This document shows, piece after piece, positions 1 through 10,400 of a stretch of DNA of 60,466 nucleotides. A model generated the notes under the pieces. The model made no database searches, was not told the origin of the DNA, and saw only the letters and a program-made list of their open reading frames with translations. This DNA comes from an uncultured Alistipes sp. GTDB lineage: Bacteria > Bacteroidota > Bacteroidia > Bacteroidales > Rikenellaceae. Where the stretch lies: assembly GCA_944320665.1 (NCBI GenBank), contig CALUII010000005.1, positions 1-60,466 of the forward strand, written 5' to 3'. A program made the translations under genes and the position numbers. Positions within the stretch are counted from its first letter, which is position 1, and every line of letters starts with the position of its first letter.

Positions 1-434
1 GCCAGGGCGGCCGAGGCGGCCAGACCGGCCAGGGCATCGGGCTGGATGTCGCGGTCGGCCGAGATGAGGTTCACCGTCACGTAGACCTCGGCGTGGAAGT
101 CCGCCGGGAAGAGCGGACGCAGCGCACGGTCGATCAGACGGGCTACGAGGATTTCACTGTCGTTGGCCTTTCCCTCGCGCTTCATGAAGCCGCCCGGATA
201 GCGGCCTGCGGCGGCATACTTCTCCTTGTACTCGACCTGCAGGGGCATGAAGTCGGTGTCGGGTTTGGCCTCTTTGGCTGCGACGACCGTGGCCAGGAGC
301 ATCGTGTCGCCCATCTTCACCACGACGGCGCCGTCGGCCTGCTTGGCCAACTTGCCGGTTTCGATCATAATCTCACGCCCGTCGGCGAGGGTTATGAACT
401 TACGTACTGCGTTGTACAGCTTCTTTTCTTCCAT
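1..434 (-). CDS. pnp: polyribonucleotide nucleotidyltransferase (PNPase), N-terminal part
   Basis: The gene runs off the left edge; only the first ~144 residues are present. PNPase degrades RNA 3'-5' by phosphorolysis and is a core RNA-turnover enzyme. The visible part is the first RNase PH-like domain: the start reads [13 protein letters not shown], followed by [10 protein letters not shown], a long match to the family through [20 protein letters not shown] and [12 protein letters not shown], then SADRD. The start codon is fixed by the family-typical opening. It lies 100 bases downstream of rpsO on the same strand, the usual rpsO-pnp order, and is probably cotranscribed from the rpsO promoter because no terminator separates them. 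Confidence 0.95.
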   Translation of the reverse strand, partial: MEEKKLYNAVRKFITLADGREIMIETGKLAKQADGAVVVKMGDTMLLATVVAAKEAKPDTDFMPLQVEYKEKYAAAGRYPGGFMKREGKANDSEILVARLIDRALRPLFPADFHAEVYVTVNLISADRDIQPDALAGLAASAAL

Positions 435-534
435 GATATTTTACCTGTGTGTGTTCTTCTTAAGAAAATGAAGGCAACCCCACACTGTGCATCGTGCATT
501 GCGGGAATTGCCCTCATTCTTTCGACCTCGGAGC

Positions 535-807
535 CTACTTGCGGAGGTTGAGCGTCTTCACGATTGCGCGGTAGCGCTCGATGTCCACCTCCTTGAGGTA
601 CTCGAGCAGCTGGCGGCGCTTGCCGACCAGACGCAGCAGTGCACGCTGCGTGCCGAAATCGTGGCGATTGCTCTTGAGGTGCTCAGTAAGGTGGCTGATA
701 CGGTACGAAAACAGGGCAATCTGACTCTCGGGAGAGCCCGTATCCGTGTTAGACTTGCCGTACTGGCCAAAAAGCTCTTGCTTTTTCTCAGCTGTTAAAT
801 AAGCCAT
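535..807 (-). CDS. rpsO: 30S ribosomal protein S15
   Basis: Primary 16S rRNA-binding protein of the small-subunit platform. The 90-residue product starts MAYLTAEKKQELFGQYG and carries the S15 signature (DTGSPESQIALFSYRI, HLTEHLKSNRHDF, LVGKRRQLLEYL). A longer in-frame reading begins at 846, but the methionine at 807 gives the normal family length and lies ~65 bases behind a consensus promoter, so it was chosen. It is followed by pnp in the classic gene order. Confidence 0.98.
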   Translation of the reverse strand: MAYLTAEKKQELFGQYGKSNTDTGSPESQIALFSYRISHLTEHLKSNRHDFGTQRALLRLVGKRRQLLEYLKEVDIERYRAIVKTLNLRK

Positions 808-879
808 TTTGTAAAAAGTTTTTAAGCGTTGCACTCTACGACGCATCCTCCTTACCGCGGATCACGCCAGAGCGTTGCG

Positions 880-910
880 CAAAGGTACGAAGTTAATTTG
901 CATTTCACAA
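880..910 (-). promoter_or_regulatory. Bacteroidota-type promoter of rpsO-pnp
   Basis: On the minus strand TTG (910-908) is followed after 20 bases by TACCTTTG (887-880), matching the Bacteroidota sigma consensus TTG-N19-21-TAnnTTTG. Transcription would start near 874, about 65 bases before rpsO. Confidence 0.85.
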
Positions 911-1012
911 TGAACCGCTTCGAATTTTTCACCTTTTAGCCGGAAAATGGGGTGAGTTCCTCGGAAAAATACTAAATTTGTCCCCGAACGGATGAATTTC
1001 AGGTGCGAAGTC

Positions 1013-2056
1013 ATGTGGAAAAGAGCTCATTTGTATCCGCTGCTGTGGAGTCTGGCGGCTGCGGCCGTATCGTTGTGGTGGGGCGGGTGTGACCGTCCGC
1101 GAAGCTATGCCACCGTCGACGGGGTGATGTTGGGAACGACGCTGCACGTCGTGGCCGATCTGCCGGCCGAAGCATCGGCCTCGCTGTACGACGCCGCCAT
1201 GCAGCTCGACCGTGAGGCCAAGGCCTCGATGTCGATCTTCGACGAGGGGTCGCTGCTGAGCCGGATCAACCGCAATGAGACCGATTCGGTCGATCGGCAT
1301 ATTGCCTACAACCTGCGGCTGGCCGACAGCATCGGGGCCTTGAGCGGAGGGGCTTATGACGTGACGGTCAAGCCGCTGGTCGATGCATGGGGCTTTGCCG
1401 GACACGACGCACAGCGCCATCCGAATGTCGACTCGATCCTGCAGTTCGTCGGGCGCGAGAAGGTGCGCATCGACGGCGGCCGGCTCGTGAAGAGCGATCC
1501 GCGCGTGCAGCTCGATTTCAATTCGGTGGCCAAAGGCTACACGGTCGACCTGCTGGCGCAGCTGGTCGAACGGCTCGGGGCCGAGAACTACATCGTGGAT
1601 ATCGGCGGTGAGGTGCGATGCCGGGGGCACAATGCCCAGGGGGCGCCCTGGCGCATCGGGGTCGAGACGCCGTTCGACGGCAACGACTCCTATGGGGCCT
1701 ACATCCACCGGCGTGTGCAGCTGTCGTCGGGCGGACTGGCCACGTCGGGCAATTACCGCCGCTACTACATCGATGCCGACGGCCGGAAAGTGGCCCATAC
1801 GATCGATCCGCGTACGGGGCGCAGTGCGCTGTCGCGGCTGCTCTCGGTGACGGCCGTGGCCGACGACTGCGCAACGGCCGACGCCCTGGGGACGATGTTT
1901 CTGGCCATGGGTGCCGATGCCGCGTTGGCCTTCGCGAAGGAGCACCCCGAGGTGCGGGCCTACTTCATCCTGGCAGGGGCCGACGGCACGTATGAGGAGT
2001 ATGTCACGCCGGCCATGGAGCAGCTGATGATGAAGGAGCACGGCGGGGGCCGGTAG
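1013..2056 (+). CDS. apbE: FAD:protein FMN transferase (ApbE), lipoprotein
   Basis: ApbE attaches FMN from FAD to threonines of partner flavoproteins such as the Nqr/Rnf subunits, working on the outer face of the inner membrane. The product has an N-terminal hydrophobic segment ending in Cys (LAAAAVSLWWGGC), a lipoprotein signal. Family motifs follow: YDVTVKPLVDAWGF, LDFNSVAKGYTVD, VDIGGEVRCRG, HTIDPRTGRS and the C-terminal DDCATADALGT. An in-frame ATG at 992 would add seven residues before the signal peptide. The promoter -7 box TAAATTTG (973-980) is only 12 bases from 992, so 1013 was preferred; the choice is uncertain. No target operon (nqr, rnf) is in view. Confidence 0.93.
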   Translation: MWKRAHLYPLLWSLAAAAVSLWWGGCDRPRSYATVDGVMLGTTLHVVADLPAEASASLYDAAMQLDREAKASMSIFDEGSLLSRINRNETDSVDRHIAYNLRLADSIGALSGGAYDVTVKPLVDAWGFAGHDAQRHPNVDSILQFVGREKVRIDGGRLVKSDPRVQLDFNSVAKGYTVDLLAQLVERLGAENYIVDIGGEVRCRGHNAQGAPWRIGVETPFDGNDSYGAYIHRRVQLSSGGLATSGNYRRYYIDADGRKVAHTIDPRTGRSALSRLLSVTAVADDCATADALGTMFLAMGADAALAFAKEHPEVRAYFILAGADGTYEEYVTPAMEQLMMKEHGGGR

Positions 2057-2169
2057 CGTGGTGGAGCGCCCGGCGGAGGCAGGATGCGGCGCGTGGTACG
2101 GTGGACGGGCGATGCGGCCGCTGGAAAGGGTGTTTCATTTTTTTTCTCGAAAATTTGGACGAACGAGTG

Positions 2170-3048
2170 ATGAAGGTGTCAAAAAAAGCAATATTTCTCT
2201 ACAATCCCCGGTCGGGGAAGGGCCGTGCCGGCGTGCAGGCCGAGGCGGTGTGTGCGGTGTTTCGTGAGCGGGGATTCGAGATCGAGGCCCGCGCGATCGA
2301 TTTTGCGGTCAATCCGTTCGACGGCAACGAGACGATCGACCTCATGGTCGTGGCCGGTGGTGACGGATCGGTCAATTTCGTGCTCAACAGCATGAAACGC
2401 AAGGGTCTCGATGTGGCCGTGGGGGTGATCCCCTCGGGTACGGCCAACGACTTTGCCGGTGCGCTCGGCATGTCGCACGACCCGATCGAGGCGGCGCGTC
2501 AGATCGCAACGGGGTCGGTCGAACGGGTCGATTGCGGCCGCGTGAACGACCTCTACTATGTCAATATCTTCAGTTTCGGCATCTTCACCACCACGTCGCA
2601 GCGTACGCCCGACGAGCGCAAGCACAAACTCGGCAAGCTGGCCTATCTGCTCGAAGGGGCCAAGGAGCTCCGTTCGATGCACGGCGTGCCGCTTCGCGTG
2701 ACGGCCGACGGGCAGACGTTCGAACTGGAGGTGCTGATGGCGCTGATATTCAACGGTGAGACGGCCGGCGGATTCCGCCTGGCCCGTCTGTCGAGTATCC
2801 GCGACGGACTCTTCGACTGCATCCTGCTCGAACGGCGCAACTTCTTCCGGTCGATCTTCGCGATGGTGCGCTACCTGCTGGGAGGACACCCCCGCATCGT
2901 GCACCACCTGCGTGCCGCCACACTCGACATCGTCTCCACGATCGACGAACCGACCGATGTCGACGGACAGCCCGGTGTGCACTTCCCGTTGCACGTCGAG
3001 TGTTTGCACAACGCCCTGCGCGTCGTCGTCCCCGGAGATTGTCGGTAA
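2170..3048 (+). CDS. diacylglycerol kinase family lipid kinase (YegS/DagK-like)
   Basis: Cytoplasmic lipid kinase of the DAGK catalytic-domain family, expected to phosphorylate diacylglycerol or a related lipid. The 292-residue product opens MKVSKKAIFLYNPRSGKG, contains the nucleotide-binding GGDGSVNFVLN and the conserved GVIPSGTANDFAGALG, and ends with the usual beta-rich half (FNGETAGGFRLA, SIRDGLFD, HVECLHNALRVVVPG). The upstream in-frame methionine at 2101 would add a non-conserved leader and overlaps a run of T residues, so 2170 was chosen. The exact substrate cannot be read from sequence. It stands alone between apbE and an AraC regulator. Confidence 0.9.
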   Translation: MKVSKKAIFLYNPRSGKGRAGVQAEAVCAVFRERGFEIEARAIDFAVNPFDGNETIDLMVVAGGDGSVNFVLNSMKRKGLDVAVGVIPSGTANDFAGALGMSHDPIEAARQIATGSVERVDCGRVNDLYYVNIFSFGIFTTTSQRTPDERKHKLGKLAYLLEGAKELRSMHGVPLRVTADGQTFELEVLMALIFNGETAGGFRLARLSSIRDGLFDCILLERRNFFRSIFAMVRYLLGGHPRIVHHLRAATLDIVSTIDEPTDVDGQPGVHFPLHVECLHNALRVVVPGDCR

Positions 3049-3050
3049 GG

Positions 3051-3082
3051 TTTGGAATTCTGTCCGGATTTTACTAATTTTG
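3051..3082 (+). promoter_or_regulatory. Bacteroidota-type promoter of the AraC-family gene
   Basis: TTTG (3051-3054), 20 bases, TAATTTTG (3075-3082): a full consensus pair. Predicted start of transcription is near 3089, ~28 bases before the coding start at 3117. Confidence 0.8.
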
Positions 3083-3116
3083 TCCGAAACGGACTTTCTC
3101 TCTACACTGACGACTC

Positions 3117-4046
3117 ATGGCGCCTTCCAAGCAGAAAAACATACGACAACGTGCCGTCTCCGACGGGGGCATGCCCCTGCACAAGGTCTCGATCCCCGGA
3201 ATGAAGAAGGAGATGAGCGACGTCTCGTACCTGTCGGACGACATGGTCATCACCACGCTCGATGCGCAGAACAACCGGACGAGCACCTATCCCGTGACGC
3301 TCGACGGCTTTGCGGCCATCATCATGATGCGCGGTGAAGCCACCGTCTCGATCGACATGCAGACCTATGTCGTGCGGCCGAACATGATCGTACTCTTCAG
3401 CCCCGACAGCATCATCCGTACGGTGAAGAGTTCGGCCAATGCGGCGGCCTATTTCCTGGCCTTCTCGAAGTCGTTCGTCAACGAGCTCCAGGTCGATCTG
3501 TCGACCTCGCTGCCCATCTACATGCGCTTCGGAAAAGACCCGATTCTCGAGGTCACGGAGCAGGACGTGGCCGAAATCCGACAGTTGTTCCGCTTCATCA
3601 AGACGATGCTGCAGAGCGACAAGGAGCGCTTCCGCCACGAGATCATCCGGACGCTCTTCACGACGGTCTTCTACATCATCACGGAGATCAACCAGCGCGA
3701 ACAGAAGGTCGAACGCAAGCAGGGACGCTGCGAGATCCTCTTCGAGGAGTTCATGGGGCTGCTTGAGCAGTACAGCAAGCAGGAGCGCAACGTGAGTTTC
3801 TATGCCGCGAAGCTGGGCATTACGCCCAAATACCTCTCGTCGATCGTCAAGGAGGTGAGCGGCAAGACGGCGGCCCGTTGGATCGACGAGTCGGTGATCC
3901 TTGAGGCGAAGACGCTGTTGAAATATTCGGGTCTGAGCATCCAGGAGATCGCCTATCGGCTGAACTTCAGTACCCAATCCTTTTTCGGCAAATACTTCAA
4001 GCAGCATACCGGCACCTCGCCGTCGCGTTACAAGCGTCGGGGGTAG
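3117..4046 (+). CDS. AraC family transcriptional regulator
   Basis: 309-residue DNA-binding regulator. The N-terminal ~180 residues look like a cupin-type sensing domain (GFAAIIMMRGEATVSIDMQTY, then NMIVLFSPDSIIRT). The C-terminal ~100 residues hold the two helix-turn-helix units of the AraC/XylS family (FYAAKLGITPKYLSSIVKEV and LSIQEIAYRLNFSTQSFFGK, closing GTSPSRYKRRG). The start at 3117 fits the promoter just upstream. It is the last + gene before convergent pckA; nothing nearby reveals the regulon or ligand. Confidence 0.92.
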   Translation: MAPSKQKNIRQRAVSDGGMPLHKVSIPGMKKEMSDVSYLSDDMVITTLDAQNNRTSTYPVTLDGFAAIIMMRGEATVSIDMQTYVVRPNMIVLFSPDSIIRTVKSSANAAAYFLAFSKSFVNELQVDLSTSLPIYMRFGKDPILEVTEQDVAEIRQLFRFIKTMLQSDKERFRHEIIRTLFTTVFYIITEINQREQKVERKQGRCEILFEEFMGLLEQYSKQERNVSFYAAKLGITPKYLSSIVKEVSGKTAARWIDESVILEAKTLLKYSGLSIQEIAYRLNFSTQSFFGKYFKQHTGTSPSRYKRRG

Positions 4047-4136
4047 TGCCCCCCCCCTCTCCCGTGGGGTGGCGTTCCGCAGGGGCGGTCTCCCGGCCGG
4101 CACGGCCGGTGCGGGAAATGCGTAAAATAATAAGAT

Positions 4137-4180
4137 AAAAAAGAGAGGAGGCATGCGTCAGACGCATCCTCCTCTCTTTC
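4137..4180 (-). terminator. long terminator hairpin between the AraC gene and pckA
   Basis: AAAGAGAGGAGG (4140-4151) pairs with CCTCCTCTCTTT (4168-4179), and inside it ATGCGT pairs with ACGCAT around CAG: an 18-bp stem with one bulged C. The A-run at 4137-4142 becomes the U-tract in the pckA direction; the + side has only a short T-run. It probably serves both convergent genes. Confidence 0.88.
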
Positions 4181-4202
4181 GTATGGATAGTGTGTATGTT
4201 GC

Positions 4203-5810
<1,608 letters not shown>

Positions 5811-6204
5811 AGTGTTGACTCAATTAAAATTAAACATCAGATCCATGTAACTTAACCTAACCCCGGTCGGCACCCGCTCGGATCCGATCGGACGGGGCAA
5901 AGTTAGCAAACATTTTTTACAATGTGAAAAAACTAACAGTAAAAAAGTCGTGAAGATTTTCCATTGTGTCGTTCGTGCGTCGGGCGGGGGCTCGGGCGAC
6001 CGCCCGGGGCGTGTGGTGGCCCGGCCGAACATGCTGCTGCGGGGCGGAGTGGCGACGAGGCGGAAGGTTTCGGCGACGCACAGAACCGTTTTTGTCATGC
6101 AAACTACATGCCCCGGAGGATGTACGATGCGGATTATTTCGTAATTTTGTGGCGGAATACCGCTCTGTGTCGTATCTCTGGTCTCTCTTTCTGCACGCAA
6201 AAAC
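5811..6204. other. intergenic region with divergent promoters for pckA and hemW
   Basis: This 394-base gap has no gene. On the minus strand the pckA -7 box TAACTTTG is at 5905-5898. On the plus strand TAATTTTG (6142-6149) is a -7 box for hemW, about 55 bases before its start. Neither has a convincing -33 element. Nothing else is recognised in the GC-rich middle section. Confidence 0.55.
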
Positions 6205-7320
6205 ATGGCCGGCATCTACTTCCATATCCCCTTCTGCAAGCGCATCTGCTCCTACTGCGACTTCTATCGCAGCGCCGATCTGCGCCCGCTGGAGCCGCTG
6301 CTCGGGGCCATGCACCGCGAACTGGAGGTTCGGGCCGGTTATCTGCACGGCGAGGAGGTGCGGACCCTCTATTTCGGTGGCGGGACGCCGTCGCTCTGTG
6401 CCCCCGAGGCGTTGCAGCGGCTGATCGACCGGGCGCGCAGCCTCTTCGGCTTCGGGCGGCTCGACGAGGTGACCGTCGAGTGCAACCCCGACGACCTCAC
6501 CGAGGAGTACGTTGCGCGGTTGGCCCGGACCGAGATCGACCGCCTCTCGATCGGCATCCAATCCTTCGACGATGCTTGCCTGCGGCTGATGAACCGCCGC
6601 CACACGGCGGCCGAGGCGGCCGAGGCGGTGCATCGCGTGCGGCGGGCCGGATTCCGCAACCTGACGGTCGATCTGATCTTCGGCGTGCGGGGATTCGGGG
6701 GCGAGAGCCTCGAGCGGACGCTCGAGGCGGTGCTCGACCTGGGGGTGGAGCACCTCTCGGCCTATCACCTGACGATCGAGCCCGGCACGGCACTTGGACG
6801 CCGGATGGCGCAGGGGCTTTTCGGACCGGTCGACGAGGAGGTGAGTGAACGGGAGTTCGCCCTCGTGCACGGGCGGCTGACGGCCGCCGGATACGAGCAC
6901 TATGAGGTGTCGAACTTCGCCCGTCCGGGGTTTCGCGCACGGCACAATGCCGCGTATTGGAGCGGTGCACGCTATCTGGGAATCGGCCCCGGAGCCCACT
7001 CGTTCGATGGGAGGGAGCGGCGCTGGTGTACGTCGTCCGTGGCTGAATATGTGGCCGAACCGCCCCGCTACGGCAGCGAAGTGCTGACGCCGCGCGACTG
7101 CTGCAACGAATACGTGATGACGGGGCTGCGGACCGCCGGTGGAATCTCGCTCGGGGTGGTGGCGCAGCGCTTCGGCGCCGGGCGTGCCCAACGGATGGCA
7201 GAGGCTGCCGCACCGTGGATCGCGGCCGGCACGTTGGTGTGCGAGGGGGAGTGGATGCGGATTCCGGCCGAGCGCTTCCTGGTGTCGGATGCCGTCATCG
7301 AGGCACTCTTTGAAGCGTGA
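6205..7320 (+). CDS. hemW: radical SAM heme chaperone HemW (coproporphyrinogen oxidase-like)
   Basis: HemW is a radical SAM relative of coproporphyrinogen III dehydrogenase; family members bind heme and deliver it to respiratory enzymes. The 371-residue product begins MAGIYFHIPFCKRICSYCDF, giving the CxxxCxxC iron-sulfur motif immediately at the N-terminus as in HemW (true HemN has a longer N-terminal extension). TLYFGGGTPS, VTVECNPDDL and LSIGIQSFDD are family motifs, and HYEVSNFARPG and the C-terminal winged-helix-like part are present. It is a single gene. Confidence 0.93.
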   Translation: MAGIYFHIPFCKRICSYCDFYRSADLRPLEPLLGAMHRELEVRAGYLHGEEVRTLYFGGGTPSLCAPEALQRLIDRARSLFGFGRLDEVTVECNPDDLTEEYVARLARTEIDRLSIGIQSFDDACLRLMNRRHTAAEAAEAVHRVRRAGFRNLTVDLIFGVRGFGGESLERTLEAVLDLGVEHLSAYHLTIEPGTALGRRMAQGLFGPVDEEVSEREFALVHGRLTAAGYEHYEVSNFARPGFRARHNAAYWSGARYLGIGPGAHSFDGRERRWCTSSVAEYVAEPPRYGSEVLTPRDCCNEYVMTGLRTAGGISLGVVAQRFGAGRAQRMAEAAAPWIAAGTLVCEGEWMRIPAERFLVSDAVIEALFEA

Positions 7321-7421
7321 TTTTTTTTGCCGCCCCGGGCGAACGACTTATAAATATAAGTAGTATATTTGTAGTTGGGATTTTTTAGGTTAATATCGTT
7401 TTCATACAATACCCGTATTCT

Positions 7422-10400
7422 ATGAGCAATGCAAAACTGGCTCCCGATTACCTTTTCGAGGTCAGCTGGGAGGTTTGTAATAAGGTGGGCGGTATCCATA
7501 CCGTCCTCTCGACTAAGGCACCCACCGTCGTGCGGACGATGGGCGACCGTTACGTGGTGATCGGACCCGATCAGCAGCGCGAAGGCGGAAATGTCGAGTT
7601 CGAGGAGGATGCCTCGCTCTGGCGCGCCTGGCGGCAGGCCCTCTACAAGGAGGGTATCCGTGTGCGTGTCGGTCGTTGGCGCATCGCCGGACGGCCGATC
7701 GCCGTGCTGGTCGACTTCACCTCGCTCATCCCCATGAAGGACGACATTCTCAAGACGCTCTGGGAGAACTATCGTGTCGATTCGATCTCGGGGCAGTGGG
7801 ACTACATCGAACCCGTCCTCTTCGGCTATGCCGCCGGAAAGGTGATCGCCTCCTATGTCGATACGCTCTGCTCGTCGGCCGACAAGGTCGTGGCCCATTT
7901 CCACGAGTGGATGACGGCTGCCGGCGGCCTCTACCTGCGCCGCACGTCGCCCTACGTGGCCACGGTCTTCACGACCCACGCCACGGTGCTCGGCCGTTGT
8001 ATTGCCGGAAACCGGCTCCCGCTCTACGGCGACCTGCCGAAGTTCAATCCCGAGGAGCTGGCCCGTCAGTTCAACGTCGTGGCCAAGCACTCGATCGAGA
8101 AGAATGCCGCCGCGAACCACGATGTCTTCCTCACGGTGAGCGACATCACGGCCAACGAATGCCGCTATCTGCTCGGACGCGAGGTCGACGGCGTGACGCC
8201 CAACGGCTTTGAGAACGACTTTGTCTGGACGGGCGACGAGTATGACAAACGCCGCGCAGAGGCCCGTCGGGCGATGATCACCGTGGCCGAAGCCTGTCTC
8301 GGCTGCAAGTACGAAGACGAACCGCTGATCGTCGGCACGGGCGGCCGCTACGAATTCCGAAACAAGGGGCTCGACGTCTTCCTCGAATCGCTCAAGCAGC
8401 TGGCCGTCTCGGAGGCGCTCGACCGCGACGTGCTGGTCTACATCACCGTGCCGACGGCCAACTCCGGTCCGCGCAAGGACCTGCAGGCCCATCTGCAGGA
8501 TGCCTCGCAGCCGATCGATCCGGCGCAGTACCGCTTCTCGACCCACTACATCGACAACCTGGCGTGGGACCCGATCGCCAATGCGATCAACAACAGCGTG
8601 CTGGCCGATCCGAATTCGCGTGTGAAGGTGATTTTCGTGCCGACCTATCTGAACCATGCCGACGGAATCTTCAACAAGGATTATTACGAACTGCTTGTCG
8701 GTGCCGACGTCACGGTCTATGCCTCGTATTACGAGCCGTGGGGCTATACGCCGCTTGAGTCGGTGGCCTTCTCGGTGCCGACCGTCACCACGACCCTTGC
8801 CGGTTTCGGCCACTGGGTCAACAAACTGCCCGAACACGACGGCGTGGTCGTCGTGCGTCGCGACGACCACAACGATGCCGATGCCGAGCGCGAAATCGCC
8901 GAGGCGCTCGTGCGCTTCGCCCGTCTTGACGAGACGCGTCGGGCCGAGGTGCGCCGTTCGGCCTACGAAATCTCGTGTACGGCCCTCTGGGAGCACCTCT
9001 ATGCCCACTACGAGCGGGCTTATGCCGAGGCCATCGAAAACTCGGTGGCCCGCACCAAACGTGTGCTGCTCGACGGCGGCGCACGCGACGAACAGATCAA
9101 CTTCGTGCGTCAGCAGCTCTTCGTCGAAAAGCCCATCTGGAACCGCATGATGGTCGACAAGAAGCTCCCCGAACGGCTCCATGCCCTCGAGGTGCTGTCG
9201 CGCAACCTCTGGTGGTGCTGGAATCCCAGCGCCCGCGACCTCTTCGAGTCGATCGACAACGAATTGTGGCAGGAGTGCGAACGCAACCCGATCGCCTTCC
9301 TTGACCGGCTGAGCGTCGAGCGCATCCGCCAGCTGGAGCAGGATGTGCAGTTCCTCGGTCTGCTCGATGCCGTCTATGCGCAGTTCTGCGACTACATGGC
9401 CGAGAAGCCCGATCCGAAGGAGCCGACGATCTCCTACTTCTCGATGGAGTACGGTCTGCACTCGTCGCTGAAAATCTACTCGGGCGGCCTCGGCATCCTG
9501 GCCGGTGACTACCTGAAGGAGGCTTCGGACAAGAACGTGAAGATGGCGGCCGTCGGTCTGCTCTATCGCTTCGGATACTTCACGCAGCGGCTCTCGGCCC
9601 AGGGCGCGCAGGAGGCAACGTATGAGGAGCAGAATTTCTACAAACTGCCCATCTCGCCCGTGCGCGACGGCGACGGAAACTGGGTGACGGTGACGATCGC
9701 CTTCCCGGGACGTACGCTCTCGGCCCGCGTGTGGAAGTGCCAGGTCGGCCGTACGGACCTCTTCCTGCTCGATACGGACTTCGAGGCCAACCTCGACGAG
9801 GACCGTCAGATCACCCATTACCTCTACGGCGGCGACTGGGAGAACCGCCTCAAGCAGGAGCTGCTGCTCGGTCTGGGCGGTATCCGTGCGCTGCACGCGA
9901 TGGGCATCCGCCACGACGTCTACCACTGCAACGAGGGCCATGCCGCCTTCATCGGCATCGAACGCATCCGCGAACTGGTCGGACGCCGCAAGCTGAGCTT
10001 CTCGGAGGCAATGGAGGTGGTGCGCGCCTCGTCGCTCTTCACGACCCATACGCCCGTGCCGGCCGGGCACGACGCCTTCCCCGAGTCGATGATCCGTCAG
10101 TACATGGCCCACTATCCCGACGTGCTCGGAATCACCTGGGAGCAGTTCATCAACCTCGGAAAGACCAAACCCAACGACCCGAACGAGAAGTTCTCGATGT
10201 CGGTGCTCGCCTGCAACCTCTCGCAAGAGGTCAACGGCGTGTCGTGGCTCCACGGCGAGGTGTCGAAGGAGATCCTCGGGAACATCTGGCCCGGATACTT
10301 CAAGAACGAACTCCACATCGGCTACGTCACCAACGGCGTGCACTTCCCGACGTGGACCTCGTCCGTCCTCTCGCGTCTCTATGCCCGCTACTTCCCGCGC